Shown piece after piece: positions 39,010 through 49,906 of a stretch of 64,000 bases of DNA (within the stretch, counting starts at the first letter, position 1; each line of letters opens with the position of its first letter). The stretch spans positions 63,402,256-63,466,255 of the forward strand of contig CM070618.1 of NCBI GenBank assembly GCA_036346255.1. The letters run 5' to 3'. The notes beneath the pieces were generated by a model. That model did no database searches. It was given only the letters and a program-made list of their open reading frames with translations, and was not told the origin of the DNA. Both the position numbers and the translations under genes were made by a program. Source of the DNA: Ampelocalamus luodianensis. Taxonomy: Eukaryota > Streptophyta > Magnoliopsida > Poales > Poaceae.

Positions 39010-42000
39010 TGTAATGACCCAAATTTCAATTTCCATTGAAAATAAAGTTTAAGAATTTTATTGGATTTTGGTGGAATTTTAAAGCTTTTCCTTAACCAAA
39101 TTAAAGATAAAATAAAATTATGGGCAAAATCTATTATCGATAATAGCTGGAAATATTTTTCTTAAATCCTAAATGCTCCAGAGAATTTTGTGAATTTTCT
39201 CATAATTTTGGAATTATTTTGCTATATTCTAAAGCCTAATTGAATTATCCGAATTAAAACAAAAGAAAAATCAAAAGAAAAACCTCAAATAGGAATTGGG
39301 CGAAACCACTCACCCACGTTCTTCCTAGCATACGCCCGCGCTCCGCGCGCCGCCTCCTCCCTCTCGACAAATGGTCCACCGTCGTCCTTTCTCTCTCCCA
39401 TCACACGGTGCATCCCAACCGTTGGATTAAAATCCAACGGTCGAATTTCACAAAGCATTCGAAGGTCCGAATGTTCTACGCAATCGGGACCGTTAGATCT
39501 AAATCCAACGCCCACGTGCATCGGGCCACTTAATGATTCACCGCAACCGTGATCTATTTCAACCGTTAGATCGAGATCAAACGGCCACGCCGACACAACT
39601 TACCGCCGCCAATCTTTTGTCCACCGTCGATCAAAATCGGACGTGCTCCCGCTTGTCGCCTCCTCGTCGTCTTCTCGCGCGATCCTCACGCCGCCATTAA
39701 AACCGACGCTCGAACTCGTAACGCGCTTCAATCCCCACTCCTCACCATCGTGCGCATTGACGACCCGTATCACGCCGCCCCACTTCCGCCGTTTTCTCCT
39801 TCTCCGCATCGCTTTACCCACGATCACCGAAACCGCGCCGATGACCTTCGCGTCGCCGCGCTTCCGGTCTTCCCACCCTATAAATAGGAGCCATGGGTAG
39901 CCCTTCTCCTCCTCCACCTTTTTCCCACGCATTACTCCTCGCACGCCTAGCTTCGCCGTAACCGCCGTGGAAGCTCCTTCACCGCGATCGCCTTCTTCCC
40001 CGATTCCGCGCCCTCGACGACGCTCCGTCCTCGCCGCCACCACCAACGGCCGCCACATCATCGCCGACCGGTGCTCACTCTGCGCCGGCGGGACGCCGCC
40101 GAATCGCATTGTCGCCAACACCAACCTCTCGCGCTTCAACCTGCGCGCCGCCACCACCGCCCACCTTGACCACCGGAGCTAGTCTAACAGTTGAGAATAG
40201 TCCTAGCTACACACGGTACCACCCATCGCCGCGAAACCTCGCGTTCGCGCTGCCGTTGGTTCCCGTGCGCCACCGTCGCCGGTCCGACGTGTCACGCCGC
40301 GTGGCAGTGCCACCTAAGCGCCACCTCAACCCCCTGCTTGCGTGGTGTACGCGTGGCGTCCCGTTCATCGCCACGTGAGCACCCGCGTGTCACGTTCACC
40401 GCGCCAGATCACCCTCGGCTCGGTGGAATCAGTCCACCGTGAGCCGAGTCTATGACATGTGGGACCCGCTGGTCGGAAAAATCATTATAATTCTTTTAAT
40501 TTCCGGAAATTCTTCGCTGGCGTCAGCATTGCACAATAAATAGAATTTCCTTTAGAAAAATAATTCAGAGAATTCAATTAAATTCCAGATTTTGTATTAA
40601 ACTTGTAAAATTCATATCTTTTGCATTTGAACTCCAAATTGAGTGGTTCAAGTTGCAAAATTTGTCTAAATTCATAATCTAGCTAACTAAAGCAAAATAT
40701 TTTAATTTGGAGTTAGTTTGATCTGAGTTTTTGAATTTATTTGAATTTGAGTTGAATTTGTCGTATTTTCACGTATAGACTTCGACGACTCCGGAGAGTT
40801 AGATCCTTCCGACGATTTAGAGTTCCAAGACTTCAACGAAGGCAAGTTACACTATTGATCATATTGTTCCTATTGTTTTAAAGTATTTATTTACTATCTA
40901 CAATTTACTATTGCATGCATATGTTTATAAAAATATCTGAATATCCTGATTTCGTATATAGTTGTTCCAAACTCCTTGGTATGGCCAATTTGACTATCAA
41001 AACTGAATACCTTGACACCTTAGATAAAATTTGTCAAATGCTTAGCCTTGCTTAGATAATATTTACAAATTTGGGAGAATTTAGTCAAATCTTTACAATG
41101 TAATTTAAATGTGTTCTGTGGTATTGTTTTATCACGAAAGGATTTTACTCTAAATAAAATAAAATGGGTTTGGACTTGGCGAGATGGATGAATGGTGGGT
41201 GCAGTTCATGCACGGTCTAATCTGTTAGGATTACGACCCGTGGTTTTAAATTGAAGTCGCCCAGTCGCTTAAGGACCGGTCTTTGAGCGTATTTTGCTAC
41301 GCCTACCGTACCACCACATGTCTGTATGGGCAGGATTTGGCTAAATAATCTGTAGTGTCTTAGTGTTATTTGTGCTATGTTGTATGTGTGGGCGTTGGTT
41401 AGACATTAGTCCCACTGGCGCAAGAGGGGCTTCCTGAGGATGGATAGTCCAAAGGTAGCGAAACCTTAGCGGGCATGAATACTGAGGACACCGCTTGTAA
41501 CGGCCTCATGATAATTGCTTAGTCACACGCCTTCGGAGCGTGCTTTGGCCGACATTAAAAGCATTTTATCTCGTGTGGGTAAAGTGCACAACCTCTGCAG
41601 AGTGTAAAACTATTCGAATAGCGCGTCATGGTCATGGACATGCTAGCAAAGCCACTCTAAGTTAGAATTGTTTTGGTTTATAAAATGTGTTCAACAGATG
41701 TTTTAGGATGGATAGTCCTATGGTAAAAATTGGGTGGTTAGCCAAGTGTTAGGAGGATATCCTTCAATAATCAACTAGTGGAGGTCATCCAATATTCGAT
41801 GTCGCTTTGTCACTTTCTTTATTCGAATTATTAAAATTGGTCTTACAAAAGTATTAGCAATATAATCAAAATGCATTTATGCAAAACAACCCCGCCATTA
41901 CCTTTGTTTACCTTATGCATGCATTAAACTTTCTATATTGGTGTGACTTGCGAGCACGGTAGTAGTGCTCACTCTTCTGAATAAATCTTATTCAGGAGAA

Positions 42001-42273
42001 GACGTTTTCCCCGACGGTGAGGATCTTGACGAATAGGCTGCGTCCCCAGACGATTGCCTGTGGCAAGTCGTGTGGCCTACTACTTCTACTACTCTTCCGC
42101 TGTGTTATTTCTTTTCTTTTGGCCGCAGGCCCTTTTGTAATAAACTTTGAATTATTATCAATAAACTCGTGATATGATTGTGCTATCACTTTTTGTTTAA
42201 CTGTGTACACTAGAAATCCTGGACTAGTGTATGAACACAGAGAATTTGGGATCCTTCGTTCCTGGGTTCGACA
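39010..42273 (+). repeat. 3' LTR of Gypsy element D
   Basis: Begins TGTAATGACCC, ends GGGTTCGACA. TATA box at 39879-39886; palindrome CTATTCGAATAG at 41610-41621; hairpin GAGCAC/GTGCTC at 41952-41970. This copy retains the intact split ORF. Confidence 0.92.
40779..42036 (+). CDS. Putative LTR-borne split ORF (Gypsy D 3' LTR copy)
   Basis: Exon 40779-40841 (63 nt; acceptor ACGTATAG, donor GAAG|GCAAGT) and exon 41996-42036 (acceptor TTATTCAG, stop TAG 42034-42036). Joined in phase 1 the frame is open and very acidic, ending DGEDLDE. The intron is 1,154 bp and contains the conserved palindrome block. The 5' LTR copy is the same but carries small deletions that break the second exon. Confidence 0.45.
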
Positions 42274-43040
42274 TGCTTGCATACCTTGTTGTGCTTGATG
42301 TGGCAATGCTTGCTCTTGAGGTTGAGGATGAAGATGCACTTGAGGAGGAGGAGCATCTCTAGGTCTATACTCTCTTTTTGCTCCAAGTCACACGCAAAAT
42401 TAAAGTTAATTTTGCATGGATGAGCTTCATAATGTAGGGAGCAAAATAAATACTCTTTCCATTGTCTCCCTTGGAAATGGCAATCTCTCTAATAATCAAA
42501 TCCACCACATCAAACCTTGTGCCATTCATTATGTACTTAATCACATTCCAAGCGCAACCATGACTCTCATCATTATTTTCACTTGTTGGAAAGAAGTTAG
42601 CTCTCATAATCCTATTAATGATGCTAGGAAGAGGAAAAAATCCACTCACTTTTCCCCACTCGAAGTGATTTGCTCGATCATAAAACTCATCCACTTGAGT
42701 GAGAGCCAAAGGTTCTTGAAGATGAACTTTAATTCCGCTTGGCTCATTTATGCCCAAAACACCTTCAAACTCATTTCTTGTAGCTTCAACTAGAGCGTCC
42801 CCATCCTCCAAATAAGATGATTATAATATGGACACACATAAACAATGGCATAGAATTGTCTTATGGCTTTAGCATGAGCATTGCACCTCGAAGACACTAG
42901 GGTTTCCAAATCCACATTCCAAAAAAGACGGTATAGTCCATTATAGATTGTATTTTGTCCCAAATAACTCAACTTCACATATATATGATTTGCAAATTTC
43001 TTTTTCTCATAGAAAAGATGAGAAATTTTTTCTAAATAAT

Positions 43041-43359
43041 CTAGTTTTCATTCTGAATTACAGTAATAATACTACTTTTTTTGATTTTACAGGAATAATC
43101 ATCCGTCGCTCAACTGTTGGGCGACTAGCCCAAGTCGCTCAGCCGTTGAGCGACTTGGACACTTGTCGCCCAACAGTGTACAATGCATGCCCTGCTAGCT
43201 GAGGGACCTGTACACTAGGATCACCCGTTAAGCGACAAGTGTCCAAGTCGCTCAACCGTTGAGCGACTTGGGTTAGTCACCCAACGGTTGAGCGACAGAT
43301 GATTATTCCTGTAAAATAAAAAAGGTAGTATTATTACTGTAATTCGGAATAAAAACTAG
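43041..43359. mobile_element. Foldback MITE with ~138-bp inverted arms
   Basis: Arms 43041-~43178 and ~43215-43359 are near-perfect inverted copies starting CTAGTTTT(C/T)ATTC. Each arm contains shorter palindromes of the GTCGCTCA...TGAGCGAC type. There is no coding capacity. It splits the conserved domain of the transposon-protein pseudogene. Flanking duplication is not clear. Confidence 0.8.
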
Positions 43360-44469
43360 TTTATTTATAATTTTTTTTCTCAAAAAGATGGTATACCTCT
43401 TGTTGGAACATGTTATGAAACATGAGTTCGGTGGCATCCCTTGGAAACTTAAATTGGTTGATATGCCTCAACATGGTATACTTTTCACTTGTAAGCCTTG
43501 ACACATTGAGACCAATGAATGGAGTTTGATCAGGCATGTCATCCTCATCCTCATTTTTAGATTGTTTGTAATTCTCATCACTGTTGTCATTGTTGCTACT
43601 TTCTTCTTCAACCTCAGAATTTTCTTCTTCTTCCTCACTTTCATCCACAACGGGTTGCTTTCCATGAGCAATAGAGGAAGAAGCTCCAAGAGTTCTCAGC
43701 ATTGTCGTTGTCAAAAGGACACAAGGATTAAGCAAAGGGAGTCCAAGGAATGAGATCAATTAATTCTAGGTGTGAATTTTGCCAAACTCCCTCTGTTAGG
43801 GGCGATCAGGCCACTGCCCTGGCAGGTCAGACTACACCTGACAAGGGTCATGCTGAATTTTGGGGAAATCAAAATTTCAACCCTAAATTTTGCAAGGGCA
43901 CACTAGAATTAATCGATCTATTCCTAATCTACTTGCATATCAATAATTTTTTTCACCAATTTGAATGAATTAAGGATACTTATGTCAAACAATAGAAATT
44001 TGGGGAAATCACAATGAGGACAAATTGCAAGTAGGGAACGAGAGATTACCGGCTTAGATGATACGAGGAGAAGGTTGAAGATGAGTTCTTAACAAACTTG
44101 ATGAAAATTTTTGTCGAAGTTTAGGCACCTCCACCTATGCTTCCATGGCATTGAGAGATGAGCAATTAAAATTGAAATGGCATCCAAGGGAAAGGGAGAG
44201 GAGGTGAAGGAGAACCTTTTGATGACCTTGGATTGAAAAATCTATGGCCGAAGGCGAAGATCCAAGGCCGGAGGGAGCAAAGGTGATTGGAGGGGAGAGA
44301 GGATGCTATGTTTTCGGGTGGAAGAAGGTCTAACCAAAGGGGTGAGAAGAAAGCAAGTCAGGCAATAAAAAAGGAGACTCACCTGGTATGTCCTGTCTGA
44401 CTGCCATGACTGCGTCTTGTTCTCTCCCTCTTCTCTCAACCGAGCGATGAGGAGAATCTTATCCTCTCT

Positions 44470-47400
44470 TGTCGAACCGGGGAGCGAAGGATCCTGAATT
44501 CTCTGTGTCTCATACGCTAGTCCAGCAACAACTAGCATACACAGTCAACAAAAGAGGATAGCACAACCATATTATGTGATTCATTCATGATAATTCAAGT
44601 TTGTTACAAAAGGGCATATGACCAAAGAGCAAAATACAGCAGAAGCAAAAGTAATAAGGTTGGCCACACGATTCTCTACAAGCAATCGTCTGGGGGCGTA
44701 GCCTAGTCGTCCAAGTTCTCATCCTCCTCAAAGTACTCCTCCTCTGAACAATAATGTATTAAGAAAGAGTGAGTACAAATAAATATACTTCACAAGTTAC
44801 ACCCAATAACAGATTATAATGCATGCAAAGATTTATCAAAGGCTTATATAGCTCAATTTGCATAAAGCGAAATTTTGTATTTCAATATTCTTTACTAAGT
44901 TCCAAAATAGTTTATTCTATAGCTAAAATCAAGTTTTAAAAGATAGTTTTATAGTGGATAACCTCCATACAATTGTGGTGAAGGATACCCTTTATCACAT
45001 GGCTAACCACCCAATTTCTCAATTAGATAAACTATCCAAAATAATTTGACAGAATCTTTTGAAATCAAAACCAAAGTCTAACTTTGAGTGGCTTTGCTCA
45101 GTATGTCCATAACTGTAGACACGGCTATTCGAATAGTTTTACACTCTGCAGAGGTGGTACAACTTTACCCACAAGAGATAATTTTCTTAAAATGTTGGTC
45201 AAAACACGCTTCCGAAGGCATGCGACTAAGCAAATATCACGAGGCTTTTACAATGTTCTATCCCATTGTTAATTATTCTCGCTAAGGTTTCGCTTCCATC
45301 GGGATAACCACCTGCCGGGAGCCTCTCTCTTGTGCTAGGTGGAATTACTATCTAACCGACACCCATACATCAACATGGCATAAAATGACAATGAGATATT
45401 ACAAATTAATTAGCCTAGTCTGTCTTATTCCATACTTGTGGTAGTACGGTGGAGCTTTCCAAGATGCAGGTCGAAGATCTGTCCTTAATTAACTTGGGCG
45501 ACTTTCCATAAAACCCTGGTCTCAATCATAGAAATGAATCGATCCCCTGCATAAACTTGCACCATCCTAACATCCATTTCGCCCAAGTTTAAACCAACTT
45601 TTATTTATTTTTCAAGTTAAATCATTTGCTAAAATTTATATGATAAAGACAATACCATAGCCTCATTTTAAATCATAATTGAACATTTGGCTAAATTCTC
45701 CAAATTCAATATTTTTGGTCTAAGCATAAAGTTTTTCAACATGTTTTAGTTTATACTAATGTACCAACTAGATTTTAACTATGGTATCAAGGAATGACTA
45801 ATTCAAAAACAAAATTTGGCTATACAAAGGTGTTGGGAATAACTATAATTTAAAACAGGGATTTAAATAACTTGGTTATAAATACGCATGCAATAATAAT
45901 TTAAAATATAATTTAAATAATTTAAAATATTGGGAACAAATATGATAAAATATGTAACTTGCCTTGTTCAAAAGCTTGAGGATTTAACTCTACAAATAAT
46001 TTGGGTTCCCCGGAGTCGTCGAAACCTATACGCAAAAACGAGCCAATAATCAAATAAAATTCAAATAAAATCCAACAATTATCAAATTAGAACCAAAAGA
46101 AAGGTACTAAATTTAGATGAATTTAGAAACAAGAATCAACAGAATCGGAGTTCATATGAGGGAGAACGAATGTCCGGAAGATTGAAGTCACAAGAAATGA
46201 TAGAAAAAGAAAAGAGAGAATATTCTAGGAATATGTTGTCTGATTTTCCTTAAAACAACCAAAGCATATGACAAGGGGTCCCACTAGCTAGAGAGTGGAG
46301 AGAGAGATGGAAGAGTGAAAGGGTTATCACAAGTGTGCCCCAACTGCTAGAGACACAAAGAAGCAACACGCAGAGAGCTTCACAGAGAACAGAGAGGGAA
46401 GGAGGTGCATTGGTGCATGGCATCGGTGGCACGGCGGCGGCACGGCGGCGGCACGGCGGCGATGGGGGATGGGAAAAATGGAATCCCGTATGGGTCTCCT
46501 ACCCCATGGCAGTGCGGCAACGCTAGAAGGGGCCTAGCATGGCAGCGGCGTAGGTAAAGGCGGCGACGACGCGTTGGAACATGGCGTCGGTGGTGGGGCG
46601 ATATGGGGAGGAAGATGGAGGGATCACGGGGTGTGCCCAGAGGCAGGGAACACGTTGGTGATGTCGGGGCGGCGCGAGGATGATCGGGACAGCGGGGCGA
46701 CGACGACCGGCGGTGGAGAAGAGGAGGCGGCGACGGTGGAACTCCACAGTGACAGAGAAGACAATTTGAGGTGGGGGATAGAGAGAGGAGGTCCAAGAAT
46801 GTGCGGTGACATGGTCAACTCGACGATGAGTTCACCAGAGAAGAAGATTGGGCAAAGGGGATGATTTTGGCCTAGAGAAAGGAATGGTGAAATTCTGGTG
46901 AAGAAAAGCACGAAAGAAGAAATTGATAGAGGGGAAAAGATCCTAAGGCTCAGGAACACCCCGTGACGTAATTGGGCGGCCAAGAAGATCACCAGAGCAA
47001 CGGAAGCTCAAGCGGGGGTGGCGGTCGGCCCGCGGGAAGATGGTGGAAACGACGGTGGTGGTGCTCGGGAGCTCTAGGAGATGGAGGGGAGGAGAGGAGG
47101 GGGAAGGGAAAGAGGAAGGGTTGTGCCGCTTTATAGTGGGAGAGGAGGAAGGGCGGCATGGGAGGATGCGAGTGATGCGCTTGGCACGGGCACAGCATGG
47201 ACAGGGCGCAGGTGATGCGCTCGGCGCGGGCACGGCATGGCAGGGCGCGGGCAGAGCGGGTGAGGGGTGGCAGGGCATGGGCTAGCACTAGGATTCATGG
47301 GCATGGGTGCAGGGGATAGAGGCAGGCAAGGGCTAGCGCAGTTGAGCAGCATGGGCAAGCTGCGAGAGGTAGAAGAAAGAGAAAAGAAGGAAAAAGAAAA

Positions 47401-47637
47401 ATGTGAAAAGGAAAAGAAAAAGAGAAAATAAAATAAATTCAAAAAATTCAAGAAAATTCCACAAAAATCCTTGGAACCTGAATAGATTGAATATTTTTTT
47501 GAATTTAATTGAAGTTTATTTTAATCATTCAATTTTTTTTCTAAAATTTAAATTAAGCTTTAAATTAATGCAATAAAATACAAATTAAAAATTATTTTTA
47601 AAGCTTCAAAAAGACGCTAAAAAATTGGGATGTTACA
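44470..47637 (-). mobile_element. Solo LTR G (Ty3/Gypsy type, 3.17 kb)
   Basis: Minus strand: begins TGTAACATCCCAATT, ends CCCCGGTTCGACA. The Copia LTR resumes on both sides, and the matching site in the other Copia LTR (about 62095-62105, ATCCTTTCC) is uninterrupted. Flanks TCTCT (44465-44469) and TTTCC (47638-47642) may be a decayed duplication. TATA-like CTATAAAG at 47136-47129; palindrome CTATTCGAATAG at 45125-45136; (CGGCGGCA)n-like repeat near 46432-46461. No gag/pol, so a solo LTR. Proline-rich frames in the GC-rich half are composition artefacts. Confidence 0.85.
44703..46025 (-). CDS. Putative LTR-borne split ORF (LTR G copy)
   Basis: Minus strand: exon 46025-45963 (63 nt; acceptor CGTATAG, donor CAAG|GCAAGT) and exon 44743-44703 (acceptor TTGTTCAG, stop TAG 44705-44703). 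Phase-1 joining keeps it open; the end is ...DENLDD. The first exon shares FDDSGE with the Gypsy D copy, a direct peptide-level match between two different families. Confidence 0.5.
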
Positions 47638-47709
47638 TTTCCCTCTCTCAATGTAGGCGGGTCCCACGGTTTGATTGGGAAATTCCAAAAAATCCCATGG
47701 CTTACAATA
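47638..47709 (-). repeat. Copia 3' LTR, proximal end
   Basis: Matches ~62100-62171 of the 5' LTR (GGTTTGATTGGGAAATTCC block). On the minus strand it starts TATTGTAAGCCATGGG where the other copy has TGTTGCAAGCCATGGG. A purine tract (minus strand TTGGTGGGGAC, 47720-47710) precedes it, as expected for a polypurine tract. Confidence 0.75.
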
Positions 47710-48387
47710 GTCCCCACCAATTTCTCAATAATATGTTGGATGCACAAAAATCTTGTTTAACATACAGTTATTTGACAATGGGTACCTTACAGGTTTGAAC
47801 CCAATGTCTAGCAATAGGAACTACATTGCACAAATAGAGGACTTTGCCTTGATCCCATGACTTGGTGTGAGAGTTTTCGCTCAAGTTGTACTCTGTACAG
47901 GGCGGCTTGCCCTTTCCTCTCAGGTTGGGACGTTACGGTCTTGTCCCCGTATCTTTCTCATGAATACTTAAGGAAGTATACCCAAACTTCCTTCGATCAC
48001 GACCTCATGATCGTACTCACGTATGTGAATTCTTTAGAGAATCACGTAGGATGATTCCCTTTGTCATATATGCCATTGGATTCATTAAGAGCTATTGTTC
48101 AACCTGTCATACAAATAGAGTATTGCATCCAATGGTACCCTTGAGTGTACTATCTATTTCTACATAGCTTTATTATCCTAGAGCCTAGTTCATGGGATCT
48201 TCGTTCTTCTAGGATAGGTAGCCACTGTTATAAACCACTATAAAGGTATGAGTGCCATTCCCTTGGATGCTGAAAGAATAACTTTGTGAGCCATTCCTTT
48301 AGTAAAAGGATCTGCTAAATTTCTTTCAGACTAAATGTATTCCACGGTGATTACACCCATCTCCCTACCATGCCGAACCAACTTAAG

Positions 48388-49746
48388 TCATTTCTTTATA
48401 TGTTTTGAAGACTTCATATTGTCTTTTTTCACCTTAACTAGAATGGTTTGGTTATCACAGTAGGTCAAAACAGTTGGAATAGGTTTTTCTGGCAAAGGTA
48501 GGTCAGAAAGAAGCTCCTTGAGCCATTCTGCCTCAACAACAGCTGAGTCAAGTGATACTAACTCAGCCTCCATGGTGGACCTTGTAAGGATAGTCTGTTT
48601 AGATGACTTCCATGAAATAGCCCCACCTGTTAGAGTGAAAACCACTCGTAGCGTTCATATCATCTGAGTCACTAATCTAGTCAGAATAACTGAATCCTTC
48701 TGAGATTGCCAGATGGCTAGAATAATGTATTCCCAAATTTTTGGTCCCTTGAGGGTACCTAAGTACCCTCTATAATGCTATCCAGTGATCATTTCCTGGA
48801 TTGGCCGTATAATGACTCATTCTACTTACAACATATAAGATGCCAGGTCTTGTTGCACTCATTAGATATATTATGGACCCAATTATTTAAGAATATTAAG
48901 CTGGTCTTTTCCATGCTTAATTTTTTTTTATGTAACTTAACATTTGGATCATAGGGTGTGGCTATAGATTTACAGTCCCTGAACCAAAATCTGGTTGGGA
49001 TCTTATCCACATAATGGGATTGTGATAGAGTAATTCTATTCTCATCCTTTAACAGCTTGACGTTTAAGATAACATCAGCTTCGCCCAAGTCTTTCATATC
49101 AAAGTTCCAGGAGAGGAAAGACTTAGTTTTATTGATTGCATCCATAGTGATCCCAAAAATCAATGTCATCCACGTATGGACAAATAATGACACCTTCGCT
49201 CCCATTAAATCGATAGTAGACACATTTACCAACTTCATTTACACAAAAGCCGACTTATGTCAAAGTACTATCAAATTTCTCATGCCATTGCTTGGGGGCT
49301 TGCTTAAGACCATATAAGGATTTAATCAAGTAACATAATTTCTTCTCTTGCCCTTCAACCACAAAGCCACCGGGTTGTTGCATATAAATCTCCTCATCCA
49401 ACTCTCTATTTAGGAAAGCAGTCTTTATATCCATTTGATGTACTAGGAGTTGGCATGTGACAGCTAGTGCTAAAAGCAATTGAATTATGGGCACATGAGC
49501 CACGGGAGAGTATGCATTAAAGTAGTCTTCACCATCTTTTTGTGTGAAACCTTTAGTCACTAAATGGGCCTTGTACTTCTCTATAGTACCATCAGGTCTT
49601 CGCTTTTTTTTAAAGATCCATTTGCAGCCCACTGGCTTGTATCCATATGGAAGGTCTGTTACCTCCCATGTTCTGTTAGCCATGATGGAACCCATCTTGC
49701 TTTGGAATGCTTTCTTCCAGTAATCTACCCATCTGAAAGTATTCAT
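48388..49746 (-). pseudogene. Copia reverse transcriptase and RNase H, decayed
   Basis: Minus strand. 49746-49255 is the Copia RT (PVGCKWIFKKKRRPDGTIEK; MDIKTAFLNRELDEEIYMQQ; KSLYGLKQAPKQWHEKFD). 49238-48822 continues it (NWVHNISNEC), but the YVDD-like loop is disrupted. 48645-48388 is the Ty1-type RNase H end (GAISWKSSKQTILTRSTMEA; YCDNQT). Frameshifts and stops separate the blocks. Family assignment is firm; the element is inactive. Confidence 0.88.
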
Positions 49747-49906
49747 GGTTCATCATCCACGAGATAGGTAACATAGTCATAGCCAAGAAACTTTTCAATC
49801 ATCTATCTCTTACTCCTCCTCAACTCCAATTCAGGAGCAGTGTTATGCACACTAGGAAGAATATAGTATTCACATGAACCAGTAAGGACAATGACTTCAT
49901 TTGTTC

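Larger units (their letters stand above)
30395..42273 (+). mobile_element. Full-length Ty3/Gypsy chromovirus (Tekay-like) D
   Basis: Two LTRs (30395-33662 and 39010-42273) and TSD TGCTT (30390-30394 and 42274-42278). The PBS resembles initiator tRNA-Met. An ORF precedes gag, followed by gag, protease, RT, RNase H, integrase and a chromodomain remnant in Gypsy order. Total length 11,879 bp. The near-identical LTRs differ mostly by small indels rather than substitutions, so the insertion is young; many indels may be assembly errors. Similarity of the RT and integrase C-terminus to Tekay/Del-type elements is by recognition only. Confidence 0.92.
30195..43759 (-). pseudogene. Putative plant transposon protein (interrupted)
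   Basis: Minus strand. 43759-43361 encodes an acidic linker (DESEEEEENSEVEEE) and the start of a conserved helical domain. After the foldback MITE, 42978-42365 continues it (VYVCPYYNHLIW; GCAWNVIKYIMNGTRFDVVD). The tail (HLHPQPQEQALPHQAQQG) reaches 42274. Gypsy element D cuts it there, with TSD TGCTT on the plus strand. Beyond D the frame continues at 30389 (PQEQDPILSALH), meets TAA, and runs in frame to TAG at 30197-30195 with a coiled-coil-like stretch (FNNMDIRFNHMHNVQ). This resembles the 'putative plant transposon protein' domain family. It also has a frameshift near 42365. Confidence 0.6.
30093..44400 (-). mobile_element. Transposon-protein locus inserted in the Copia 3' LTR (itself split by Gypsy element D)
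   Basis: Copia LTR similarity stops near 30092 and resumes near 44401. Without the Gypsy element and the foldback MITE about 2.1 kb remain, carrying a minus-strand pseudogene. I could not find inverted repeats or a target duplication at its ends, so its class and exact borders are unknown. About 130 bp of the LTR present in the other copy seem lost or highly diverged at the junction. Confidence 0.45.

Noticed and set aside
43095..43300. Repeated GTCGCTCAAC words that resemble a CRISPR-like array
   Set aside because: They are inverted, uneven in spacing and part of a foldback MITE in plant DNA.
30093..44400. CACTA classification of the transposon-protein locus
   Set aside because: The left border reads CACTC, but no matching inverted end or 3-bp duplication was found on the right.
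46380..47451. Pro/Ser-rich minus-strand frames
   Set aside because: GC/CT-rich promoter part of LTR G; no conservation of frame is visible.
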